Shown: in pieces, positions 1 to 5,698 of the stretch
Position numbering within the stretch: position 1 is the stretch's first letter
Layout of the letters: each line of letters opens with the position of its first letter
Assembly: GCA_050309765.1 (NCBI GenBank)
Contig: JBNRMU010000166.1
Span: 1-7,403 of the forward strand
Direction: 5' to 3'
Length of the DNA: 7,403 nt
Origin: CALWRM01 sp050309765
GTDB lineage: Bacteria > Bacillota > Clostridia > Christensenellales > UBA1750
Made by a program: the position numbers and the translations under genes
The notes under the pieces: generated by a model
The model's database searches: none
Seen by the model: only the letters and a program-made list of their open reading frames with translations
Told to the model about the DNA's origin: nothing

Positions 1-91
1 CAATCTGCTCTTCGATCGTCATAGCGAAAACAGGCATGGCGCAGAAGCAAACCAGCAACAGCGCAAGGGTAAGGGCGATAAACTTTTTCAT
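1..91 (-). CDS. Secreted protein, N-terminal fragment (signal peptide)
   Basis: Only the first 30 codons are in the window; the gene runs off the left edge. The start at 91 is supported by TAAGGAGG a few bases upstream and by the protein itself: a positively charged MKK, a hydrophobic core rich in Ala and Leu (residues 4-16), then Pro-Val-Phe-Ala at 20-23, a good signal peptidase I site after Ala23. A Cys pair at 15-17 lies inside the core and does not form an obvious lipobox. The mature part begins MTIEEQI, too little to identify the protein. It has its own promoter (134-162), so it is not cotranscribed with the sugar dehydratase gene behind it. The export signal is clear; the function is unknown. 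Confidence 0.8.
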   Translation of the reverse strand, partial: MKKFIALTLALLLVCFCAMPVFAMTIEEQI

Positions 92-133
92 TTTGGTGGC
101 CTCCTTAATGATTTGGAAATTAACTCCACACTT

Positions 134-162
134 ATTATAACGACCGTCGGCAAATAATGCAA
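134..162 (-). promoter_or_regulatory. Sigma-A-type promoter of the secreted-protein gene
   Basis: On the minus strand, TTGCAT (157-162) and a perfect TATAAT (134-139) are separated by exactly 17 bp. The expected transcription start near 127 leaves a leader of about 36 nt before the start codon at 91. The flanking sequence is very AT-rich. The -35 box is weak (3 of 6), the -10 perfect. Confidence 0.7.
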
Positions 163-354
163 GTATTAAATAGATATATTTTAATCTTTTATGAAATAAT
201 TTCGAATTCTTTATGATTGTTTCACACTCTGGAATAAACATTTCAAAACTGTTTCAAAACATTGGCGACGCCCCAAAACGATGCTGTCAATAACAGTGTA
301 CACCACCTTTCGCACATAGTAATGAACAGACAATCATCAGATACGGATATCCAA

Positions 355-1392
355 TTACGTATGCGAACCATGCAAACTCAATAACTGCTTCATATATTCG
401 GTAGACAAAAGCTTATCCTTTACCGCATCCACATCCAGCTGAGGTGCGTTTTCGCTGGTATATTCCATCAGACGGGCCTGCTTCGTATCGCCGATGGTAA
501 AATACTTGTCGTAATTCAGGTCCCGTTTGTCGCAGGGGATACGGTAGAACCTGCCCAGGTCAACGGCACCTGCGCATTCTTCGCCCGTCATCAGGGTTTC
601 ATACATCTTTTCGCCGTGGCGGATGCCGATCCTGCACACGGACGCTTCCCGGCCCAATAGGCCGATCAGTGCCTCTGCCAGGGTTTCGATGGTGCAGGCC
701 GGGGCCTTCTGCACAAAAAGATCGCCGCTTTGTCCATGGGCAAAGGCGTACAAAACCAGATCCACGGCTTCCTCCAGCGTCATGACAAAGCGGGTCATGC
801 GACCATCGGTGAGAGTAAGGGGCTCGCCGGAGAGTATCTGCTCCGCCCAAAGGGGAACGACGCTGCCGCGCGAACAAAGCACATTGCCGTAACGTGTGCA
901 GCAGATGCGCGTGCGGGTCGTGGTGCGGCTCTTGGCCACGGCCACCTTTTCCATCAGGGCCTTGCTGAGTCCCATGGCATTGATGGGGTAGGCAGCCTTA
1001 TCCGTGGAAAGACAGATCACCGCCTGCACGCCGGCGTCTATGGCGGCGTCTAGCACATTTTCCGTGCCGATGACATTGGTGCGCACGGCTTCCATGGGAA
1101 AAAACTCGCAGGAGGGCACCTGCTTGAGGGCAGCGGCGTGGAACACATAGTCCACCCCCTCGAGCGCGTCGCGCAGGCAGCGGCGCTCGCGCACGTCGCC
1201 GATATAAAAGCGCAGCTTGCTATGATGCGTGGGATGGCTGCGTTGGAACTCGTGGCGCATATCGTCCTGCTTTTTCTCGTCGCGCGAAAAGATGCGTATC
1301 TGCCCGATGTCCGTTGCGATCAGACGTTTGAGTACCGCACTGCCGAAAGAGCCCGTTCCGCCGGTGATGAGCAGGGTTTTGTCTGTAAACAT
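355..1392 (-). CDS. UDP-GlcNAc 4,6-dehydratase/5-epimerase (FnlA/CapE/WbjB type)
   Basis: A 345-residue extended short-chain dehydrogenase/reductase, the usual length for the FnlA/CapE family. These cytoplasmic NAD(P)-dependent enzymes convert UDP-GlcNAc to a 4-keto-6-deoxy sugar with C5 inversion, the first step toward UDP-FucNAc-type sugars for capsule or other surface polysaccharide. Visible motifs: Rossmann GGTGSFG at 11-17, FSRDEKKQDDMR at 35-46, GDVRE at 65-69, HAAALKQVPSCEF at 85-97, STDKAAYPINAMG at 129-141, TRYGNV at 166-171. In place of the usual catalytic YxxxK it has Met140-Gly-Leu-Ser-Lys144; that Met is typical of FnlA/CapE and argues against PseB/FlaA1, which keep Tyr. The start at 1392 fits the family N-terminus (MFTDKTLLITG); the preceding GGGG is a weak ribosome site, and an ATG four codons upstream (1404) is possible. 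No partner genes of the FucNAc pathway are adjacent. Confidence 0.9.
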   Translation of the reverse strand: MFTDKTLLITGGTGSFGSAVLKRLIATDIGQIRIFSRDEKKQDDMRHEFQRSHPTHHSKLRFYIGDVRERRCLRDALEGVDYVFHAAALKQVPSCEFFPMEAVRTNVIGTENVLDAAIDAGVQAVICLSTDKAAYPINAMGLSKALMEKVAVAKSRTTTRTRICCTRYGNVLCSRGSVVPLWAEQILSGEPLTLTDGRMTRFVMTLEEAVDLVLYAFAHGQSGDLFVQKAPACTIETLAEALIGLLGREASVCRIGIRHGEKMYETLMTGEECAGAVDLGRFYRIPCDKRDLNYDKYFTIGDTKQARLMEYTSENAPQLDVDAVKDKLLSTEYMKQLLSLHGSHT

Positions 1393-1552
1393 GCCGATCC
1401 CCATTTCTACCCATGTATTTATTAGGAAGAACTCCATACTAAATATAGCATAGTTTGCTTTCATCTGCACGAAATCCATCTGTGTGAAAAAAGAAAACGC
1501 GTTCGCTGCTTTGGCGGCGCACCGTTTGCGCAGATCCGGTTTGCCGTTTGTT

Positions 1553-1583
1553 TGCCTGCAGCATAGAGCAAAACCTGTAGGCA
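1553..1583. repeat. Inverted repeat in the divergent regulatory region
   Basis: TGCCTGCAG (1553-1561) and CTGTAGGCA (1575-1583) pair over 9 bp with one G-T wobble around a 13-nt loop. There is no T-run on either side, so it is not a rho-independent terminator. It lies 20 bp upstream of the -35 box at 1604, where an operator or activator site could be, but this is inference. Confidence 0.4.
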
Positions 1584-1603
1584 GCAAAGCGATTGTCCTT
1601 GGC

Positions 1604-1632
1604 TTGCAACACGGTCTGCTTTGTGCTATAAA
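1604..1632 (+). promoter_or_regulatory. Sigma-A-type promoter of the serine hydrolase gene
   Basis: TTGCAA (1604-1609) and TATAAA (1627-1632) are 17 bp apart. A start near 1639 gives a leader of about 75 nt ahead of the start codon at 1714. Confidence 0.6.
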
Positions 1633-1713
1633 CAAAAACAAGAGGGTGTTTCCGAAAACGAAATGCCGATACCGCGCGGCTGTGCCGTGAACAGAAAAAA
1701 CAGGAGGAGTCAT

Positions 1714-2865
1714 ATGAACCAGATGCCATTGCTTGAAAAAACCCTCGAGCGCTTTGTCACATCCGGCGATATCGCCGGCTGCAGCGCACAGGTCATCCGC
1801 AACGGCGAAACGATTTATAAGGGTAGTTTCGGCTATGCGGATATCGCGTCCGCCCGACCGGTGGACGATGGGACCATCTTTGCCATCGCCTCCATGTCCA
1901 AGGTCATCACCGTGGCCGCCATCATGCAGCTGTACGAAAAGGGCCTGTTCAAGATGTACGATCCGGTCAGCGAGTTCCTGCCCGGCTTCAAAAGTCCAAC
2001 CATCGCCAGGGAAAAGGCGGACGGAAGCTATGAGATCGTTCCTGCCAAGGGCGAGGTGACGATGCGCCAGCTCTTCACCATGACCAGCGGCGTGCCCTAT
2101 GCGGGCGAGGACACGGCGGCCGCTCGCATCAGCCGCGACAAACAGGAGGAGTACCTGAAATCGCACGGCGACACGCCGCAAACGGTGGAATATTGCAACC
2201 TGGTAGGCAAGCTGCCGCTGGCTTTCGAGCCAGGCGAAAAATGGATGTACGGCTTTTCCATCGACGTGCTCGGCGCGGTGGTGGAGGTTCTTTCCGGCAA
2301 GACGCTGGGCGAATATCTCAGGGAGAATCTCTTCGATCCGCTGGATATGAAGGACACCGGCTTTTATGTGCCTGAGGAGAAGCTTTCCCGCGTGGCGACC
2401 ATCTACAAGATACTGGAAGGCATGCAGCCGGCGGATCGTTCGGTCAAAACGGCCAAGCCGAACTTTGAAAGCGGCGGTGGCGGACTGTATTCCACAGTGC
2501 ACGACTATTCCAATTTTGCGCAGATGCTGCTGAACGGCGGCACCTTTAACAGCCAGCGCTTCCTCGGCCGCAAGACCATCGAGCTGATTTCCACCGATCA
2601 CCTGACCCCGGCCCAGCAAGCCACCCACGACTGGGCAACCCAGCGCGGCTACGGTTACGGCCTGGGCGTGCGCGTGCTGACGGACCTGGCAACGGCGGAC
2701 ATCAATGGTTCCCTGGGCGAATGGGGCTGGGACGGCGCCTTTGGCAACTGGTTCTGCGTAGACCCCAAGGAAAAGCTCACTTGCGTCTATTTGACGACGA
2801 ACCTGCCCGGCGACCATTATCGCTTCATTCCCAAGCTTATGGCCTCCATGTACGCGTCCCTGTAA
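1714..2865 (+). CDS. Serine hydrolase, class C beta-lactamase/family VIII esterase fold
   Basis: A 383-residue protein of the beta-lactamase-related serine hydrolase family (Pfam Beta-lactamase, PF00144). The nucleophile motif is Ser60-Met-Ser-Lys63 in a well-conserved context (FAIASMSKVIT). The second motif reads Tyr179-Gly-Phe-Ser followed by DVLG (184-187), as in esterases of the family rather than the YxN of true AmpC enzymes. GEWGWDGAFGN (335-345) sits where AmpC has KTG and esterases often WGG. There is no signal peptide, so it should act in the cytoplasm, which also speaks against a role in beta-lactam resistance. The start at 1714 is fixed by AGGAGGAG at 1702-1709; the open frame continues upstream to 1621 but lacks a ribosome site there and overlaps the promoter. 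Likely activity is hydrolysis of an ester or peptide-like amide; the substrate is not inferable. Confidence 0.88.
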   Translation: MNQMPLLEKTLERFVTSGDIAGCSAQVIRNGETIYKGSFGYADIASARPVDDGTIFAIASMSKVITVAAIMQLYEKGLFKMYDPVSEFLPGFKSPTIAREKADGSYEIVPAKGEVTMRQLFTMTSGVPYAGEDTAAARISRDKQEEYLKSHGDTPQTVEYCNLVGKLPLAFEPGEKWMYGFSIDVLGAVVEVLSGKTLGEYLRENLFDPLDMKDTGFYVPEEKLSRVATIYKILEGMQPADRSVKTAKPNFESGGGGLYSTVHDYSNFAQMLLNGGTFNSQRFLGRKTIELISTDHLTPAQQATHDWATQRGYGYGLGVRVLTDLATADINGSLGEWGWDGAFGNWFCVDPKEKLTCVYLTTNLPGDHYRFIPKLMASMYASL

Positions 2866-2877
2866 CAAAACACGTAA

Positions 2878-2907
2878 AACCGCCATGCGTGAAAACGCGT
2901 GGCGGTT
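2878..2907 (+). terminator. Hairpin terminator after the serine hydrolase gene
   Basis: Twelve bases beyond the stop codon, AACCGCCATGCG (2878-2889) pairs with CGCGTGGCGGTT (2896-2907), a 12-bp stem with one G-T wobble and a 6-nt loop. The downstream T-run is poor on the plus strand (CGATGTTCTG), so termination may be partial. Confidence 0.6.
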
Positions 2908-2962
2908 CGATGTTCTGTATTTGTGACAATTCTCTGGAACATTCATTCCGATGGCTGTTTGA

Positions 2963-2992
2963 TTGCAAGACTGTATAGTATAGCGTTATGAT
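2963..2992 (+). promoter_or_regulatory. Possible promoter of the zinc-ribbon membrane protein gene
   Basis: TTGCAA (2963-2968) and TATGAT (2987-2992) are 18 bp apart, giving a leader of about 120 nt. It is the best match in the 252-bp gap, but several overlapping TATA-like strings nearby make the choice uncertain. Confidence 0.3.
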
Positions 2993-3117
2993 GGCGTTTA
3001 TGCATGGATTTTTGCCTAAAACAGCCCATTTCCGCACGGGATGTTTTTTATCTTTCGCGATGATGCGCTGAAATACAGATATCAGCTTCATACAGAAACA
3101 AACAGGAGGTAAGACGG

Positions 3118-3780
3118 ATGCGCTATTGTCAAAAGTGCGGTGCCAACGTTCCCGACGACGCCTCGGTCTGTTCGGCGTGCGGAGAGCCCCAGTGGGGAAA
3201 TACGAACGCGGACAGTGAAGGCAAAGGCTTTTCTCAATTGATCGAAAGCGAACCCGTGCAGCTGGCACTAAAAAAGCAAAAACGCGCGGTTTATATCGCT
3301 TATGTCGTTTTGATCCTTTTGCCCATCGTCGGTTTTTTGCTCTACGGCGCATTTTCTGCGTCCATGGATGTGGGCCGGGCGCTGCTGATTGGACTGGTCA
3401 TATCAGCTATCATTGCCCTGACGGTGCTGGGTACGCTCCTTAAGAAGAAACTGACAAAGCCTTTTGTCGGCGAAGTCGCGGATAAGAAAACGACCCTGCG
3501 CCTCAGCGGGTCAAGGCATCACAGCGCCCGTCCCCGCAAAAAGTATTTGATCTGGTTCGACTGTGAAGACGGAAAGCGCCGCAAAAAGGTGGTGTCCTTG
3601 GCTGCGTACAATTATTTGCAGCCGGGCGACAAGGTGCGCTATCTGCCGCAGTTCCACCAACCCTTTGAAAAATACGACAAATCAAACGAGGAGGGGACGG
3701 TGCTGTGCATGTTCTGCGGCCGCAGCGACAAGATCGAAAACGACACCTGTTCCTTTTGCCGCAATCCGCTGATTAAGTAA
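3118..3780 (+). CDS. Membrane protein with zinc ribbons at both ends
   Basis: A 220-residue protein not assignable to a named gene. The N-terminus is a zinc ribbon (Cys4-x2-Cys7, Cys18-x2-Cys21, with Gly after most knuckles). Two hydrophobic helices follow at about 58-79 and 87-107, separated by a short turn. A soluble stretch of about 80 residues (115-190) has the pattern GEV...KKYLIWF...Y...L.PGDKVRYL, resembling the small beta-domains of DUF3592-like proteins. A second ribbon closes the protein (Cys197-x2-Cys200, Cys211-x2-Cys214). Lys/Arg clusters before helix 1 (52-56) and after helix 2 (109-114) place both ends in the cytoplasm, so the ribbons would lie on the same side. AGGAGGT at 3104-3110 fixes the start. 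The gene is monocistronic, ending at a strong terminator. Function unknown. Confidence 0.85.
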   Translation: MRYCQKCGANVPDDASVCSACGEPQWGNTNADSEGKGFSQLIESEPVQLALKKQKRAVYIAYVVLILLPIVGFLLYGAFSASMDVGRALLIGLVISAIIALTVLGTLLKKKLTKPFVGEVADKKTTLRLSGSRHHSARPRKKYLIWFDCEDGKRRKKVVSLAAYNYLQPGDKVRYLPQFHQPFEKYDKSNEEGTVLCMFCGRSDKIENDTCSFCRNPLIK

Positions 3781-3812
3781 GACCTAGATTGTTAATCCCC
3801 ATTCTTCTGCAA

Positions 3813-3842
3813 AAAAAGAACCCGGATTTCCGGGTTCTTTTT
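3813..3842 (+). terminator. Rho-independent terminator, probably bidirectional
   Basis: A 13-bp perfect stem (3813-3825 with 3830-3842; core GAACCCGG/CCGGGTTC) with an ATTT loop, followed by TTGTTTT-type sequence. The A-run on the left side supplies a T-run on the minus strand, so it can also stop transcription coming from the tRNA gene. Confidence 0.9.
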
Positions 3843-3876
3843 GTTTTGCCATATGTATTAAGAAAAACTCTCAAAA

Positions 3877-3914
3877 CTGCCTGCAAAAAAGGACTACATA
3901 TATGCTGCAGGCAG
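3877..3914. repeat. 9-bp inverted repeat between two terminators
   Basis: CTGCCTGCA (3877-3885) and TGCAGGCAG (3906-3914) are perfect inverted copies 20 nt apart. On the minus strand the second arm is followed by TTTTGAGAG, so it may act as a weak backup terminator behind the tRNA; its right arm abuts the T-run of the tRNA terminator. Confidence 0.5.
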
Positions 3915-3945
3915 AAAAAACGCCGCAAGTATTTTACTTGCGGCG
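3914..3945 (-). terminator. Rho-independent terminator of the tRNA-Ala gene
   Basis: On the minus strand CGCCGCAAGTA and TACTTGCGGCG form a perfect 11-bp stem with a 3-nt loop, followed by TTTTTT. It begins 3 nt after the CCA end of the tRNA. Confidence 0.92.
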
Positions 3946-3948
3946 ATG

Positions 3949-4024
3949 TGGTGGAGCATAGGAGACTCGAACTCCTGACCTCTACACTGCCAGTGTAGCG
4001 TACTACCAACTGTACTAATGCCCC
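3949..4024 (-). tRNA. tRNA-Ala, anticodon GGC
   Basis: The minus strand from 4024 to 3949 folds into a complete 76-nt cloverleaf: acceptor GGGGCAT/ATGCTCC, D-stem GTAC/GTAC with the loop AGTTGGTA, anticodon stem CTACA/TGTAG with the loop CTGGCAG, a 5-nt variable loop AGGTC, T-stem AGGAG/CTCCT with the loop TTCGAGT, discriminator A73 and an encoded CCA. The anticodon GGC reads GCC (and GCU by wobble) as alanine. The G3-U70 wobble in the acceptor, the main identity element for alanyl-tRNA synthetase, confirms the assignment. Position 32-38 is C-G, which could extend the anticodon stem and differs from the A32-U38 known in E. coli tRNA-Ala(GGC). It has its own promoter and terminator and is a single-gene unit. 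Confidence 0.96.
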
Positions 4025-4035
4025 GAACAAAAGGT

Positions 4036-4064
4036 AGGATACCATACAAGCTCTCAAATGTCAA
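4036..4064 (-). promoter_or_regulatory. Promoter of the tRNA-Ala gene
   Basis: A perfect TTGACA (4059-4064) and TATCCT (4036-4041) with a 17-bp spacer on the minus strand. Transcription would start about 5 nt before the mature 5' end of the tRNA. Confidence 0.85.
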
Positions 4065-4151
4065 CAGCTAATTTGGTTTCGATGCAATTATTTTTGCGCG
4101 GGTATAGAATGCAAATCCTTGTCGGAGCGTTGCCATTTTTCGCGCGGCCGT

Positions 4152-4185
4152 TCAACAAAAAAGAAAGCACAGGTGAATCTATACT
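4152..4185 (+). promoter_or_regulatory. Candidate Spo0A-dependent spoIIG promoter
   Basis: TATACT (4180-4185) lies exactly 22 bp from TCAACA (4152-4157), a poor -35 box. The B. subtilis spoIIG promoter is known to have the same unusual 22-bp spacing, with Spo0A bound over the -35 region. Here TTCAACA (4151-4157), read on the other strand as TGTTGAA, matches the 0A-box TGTCGAA in 6 of 7 positions and overlaps the -35; a second 6-of-7 match, TGTCGGA, is at 4120-4126. Transcription from about 4192 would give a 30-nt leader. The layout fits, but the single boxes are short and could be chance. Confidence 0.55.
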
Positions 4186-4221
4186 TGTGAAAATAGAAAA
4201 ACCGAGGCGGAGGAGAGGCGA

Positions 4222-4962
4222 ATGGGCGTTTGTGTTGAGCTGTATGCGATGCAGAACCTTTTGATGGATGCGCTGATCCTCTGCCTGGCGCTGCGCCTGA
4301 TCCAGCGCAGGACGAATGTGCAGCGGATCGGTCTGGCCTCGGCGTTTGGCGCCGCATATGCCTGCGCTGCCTGTCTGCCGACCATTTCATTTTTGCGCCT
4401 GTGGTGTTGTCAGGCCATATGCATGCTGTGCATGTGCCTGCTCGTCCAGCAGCATTTTTCTCGGGCGGAATTCTTCCGTTTTTATTCTTTTTGTTATCTT
4501 GCGGCCGCCATTTTGGGCGGAACCGGCTTGGGTCTCATGGGGCTGCTCGGCGCACAGGGCTTTGGTCTTGCGCACGCTGTGCTCACAATGCTTATTGGCG
4601 GCACGGGGCTTTTGCTTTTATGTCGGCCAATGCGCGAAAACGGCCTGTGTTTGCATGAAGTTCTTATGACGATCGACGGTACGACGATTACACTGCAGGG
4701 CTTCATGGATACAGGCAACAGACTGTGCGAGCCTGTTTCCGGCCTTCCGGTCATGCTGGTAAAAAAGGAGCGATTGCAGACCCGAGCGGGTCTGCATATG
4801 CGGCACGTACCCTATGAATCCATGGGAAACAGCGGCCTGCTGCAGGCCTTTTTGCCGGAGGTGCTTGTTGTCGACGGCAGGATACGGCAATGGTATGTGG
4901 CCGTTTATCCGGGTGAATTGGAACAGGATGCGTTGCTTCCGCCTGTGCGTGAAAGGGGGTAG
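4222..4962 (+). CDS. spoIIGA: Sporulation sigma-E factor-processing peptidase SpoIIGA
   Basis: A 246-residue membrane-bound aspartic protease that removes the pro-sequence of sigma-E in the mother cell during sporulation, when signalled by SpoIIR from the forespore. The first 135 residues are strongly hydrophobic and suit about five membrane helices; the rest is the cytoplasmic protease domain with the catalytic Asp163-Thr-Gly-Asn166 in the context GFMDTGNRLCEP, followed by VPYESMGNSGLLQAFLPE (196-213), also typical of the family. It is clearly shorter than B. subtilis SpoIIGA (about 309 residues), mostly in loops and the C-terminal tail. GGAGGAG at 4209-4215 with a 6-nt spacing fixes the start. 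sigE begins 6 bp after its stop codon, an operon arrangement conserved in spore formers. Rare for a protease, it probably dimerises to form the active site (known for the family). Confidence 0.95.
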   Translation: MGVCVELYAMQNLLMDALILCLALRLIQRRTNVQRIGLASAFGAAYACAACLPTISFLRLWCCQAICMLCMCLLVQQHFSRAEFFRFYSFCYLAAAILGGTGLGLMGLLGAQGFGLAHAVLTMLIGGTGLLLLCRPMRENGLCLHEVLMTIDGTTITLQGFMDTGNRLCEPVSGLPVMLVKKERLQTRAGLHMRHVPYESMGNSGLLQAFLPEVLVVDGRIRQWYVAVYPGELEQDALLPPVRERG

Positions 4963-4968
4963 AAGAAG

Positions 4969-5679
4969 TTGAAGACAAAAGAATTCCTGATCTTGATTTG
5001 GGAAGGTATTCTGCGTAGGATGGCACGGCCCATTCATTATATGGGCGCAGGCGGCTCGCTGCCGCCGCCGTATTCCAAGGCGGAGGAAGAGGAGGTACTG
5101 CAGCGCCTGCTTTGCGGCGATGAAAGCGTGCGTCAGGGACTAATCGAGCATAACCTGCGCCTGGTGGTTTACATCGCGCGCAAGTTCGAGAACACGGGCG
5201 TCGGCATCGAGGACCTGATCTCCATCGGCAGCATCGGCTTGATCAAGGCGGTGAATACGTTTGACGCCGGCAAGCGGATCAAACTGGCAACCTACGCTTC
5301 GCGCTGCATCGAAAACGAGATACTCATGCATTTGCGGCGCACGAACAAGCTGAAAATGGAAGTTTCGCTAGAAGAGCCCCTGAAAATCGACCCGGATGGC
5401 AACGAATTGTTGCTTTCTGATATCATGGGTACGGAACCCGATTTGGTGGGCAAGTCCATGGATGATGAGGCGGATAAGGACATATTAAAGGAAGCGATGT
5501 CGCGCCTGAGCGCAAGGGAAAAGCGCATCATCGGCATGCGCTTTGGCCTGGGCGGCCAGAAGGAGCAGACGCAAAAGGAGGTCGCGGACGAGCTGGGCAT
5601 CTCGCAGAGCTATATTTCGCGCCTGGAAAAAAGGATCATACGTCGCCTTCGAACGGAAATTGGTCAAAAAATGCTTTAA
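4969..5679 (+). CDS. sigE: RNA polymerase sporulation sigma factor, pro-sigma-E
   Basis: A 236-residue sigma-70 family protein, the early mother-cell sigma factor. The region 60-135 (NLRLVVYIARKFENTG...IEDLISIGSIGLIKAVNTF...KLATYASRCIENEI) is near-identical to B. subtilis sigma-E as I recall it and covers region 2 with core and -10 binding; region 4 with its helix-turn-helix is at about 181-229 (TQKEVADELGISQSYISRLEKR). The start is TTG at 4969, 9 nt after AGGGGG; starting there gives an amphipathic pro-sequence of about 23 residues (FLILIWEGILRRM) before the conserved Y-x-G-x-x-x-LPPP (24-34) that begins mature sigma-E. A start at the ATG at 5020 would lose most of the pro-sequence and has no good ribosome site. 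It is the substrate of the SpoIIGA encoded just upstream and is cotranscribed with it. Confidence 0.96.
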   Translation: MKTKEFLILIWEGILRRMARPIHYMGAGGSLPPPYSKAEEEEVLQRLLCGDESVRQGLIEHNLRLVVYIARKFENTGVGIEDLISIGSIGLIKAVNTFDAGKRIKLATYASRCIENEILMHLRRTNKLKMEVSLEEPLKIDPDGNELLLSDIMGTEPDLVGKSMDDEADKDILKEAMSRLSAREKRIIGMRFGLGGQKEQTQKEVADELGISQSYISRLEKRIIRRLRTEIGQKML

Positions 5680-5693
5680 TTCAGGCGTTTTTT
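5666..5693 (+). other. Weak hairpin with T-run over the sigE stop codon
   Basis: AAAAAATGC (5666-5674) can pair with GCGTTTTTT (5685-5693), a 9-bp mostly A-T stem with one wobble and a 10-nt loop. It is too weak for an efficient terminator but could reduce readthrough from sigE into sigG. Confidence 0.3.
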
Positions 5694-5698
5694 AAGAT

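Larger units (their letters stand above)
1393..1713. other. Divergent intergenic region between sugar dehydratase and serine hydrolase genes
   Basis: This 321-bp stretch separates two divergently transcribed genes. It holds the plus-strand promoter at 1604-1632, a 9-bp inverted repeat at 1553-1583, and on the minus strand TATGCT/TATATT (about 1443-1453), which could be the -10 of the dehydratase gene although no convincing -35 box is seen upstream of it. Open frames here, including one of 96 codons on the minus strand, have no Shine-Dalgarno site and no protein-like composition. Confidence 0.5.

Noticed and set aside
1553..1565. 13-bp string TGCCTGCAGCATA repeated in inverse orientation at 3901-3913
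   Set aside because: One match of this length is expected by chance in a window of this size, and the surroundings differ.
1621..1713. Upstream extension of the serine hydrolase by 31 codons
   Set aside because: There is no ribosome site at 1621, the start would overlap the -10 box at 1627-1632, and AGGAGGAG sits just before 1714.
1393..2946. The minus-strand frame of the sugar dehydratase gene stays open upstream to 2946, making an 863-codon frame
   Set aside because: The extra part is antisense to the serine hydrolase gene and crosses the divergent promoter region. Its translation has no recognisable domain and the family N-terminus lies at 1392. A GC-rich opposite strand explains the open frame.
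3089..3094. CATACA upstream of the zinc-ribbon gene as a sigma-E -10 box
   Set aside because: No -35 element at the right distance, the rest of the -10 box does not match, and transcription would start on top of the Shine-Dalgarno site.
2837..3352. 171-codon minus-strand frame over the intergenic gap and the start of the zinc-ribbon gene
   Set aside because: No ribosome site, arginine-rich random-looking translation, and it opposes a gene with clear cysteine motifs and a strong start.
3949..4024. tRNA 3' end as an integration site
   Set aside because: No integrase, no direct repeat of the tRNA end and no mobile gene is seen in the window.
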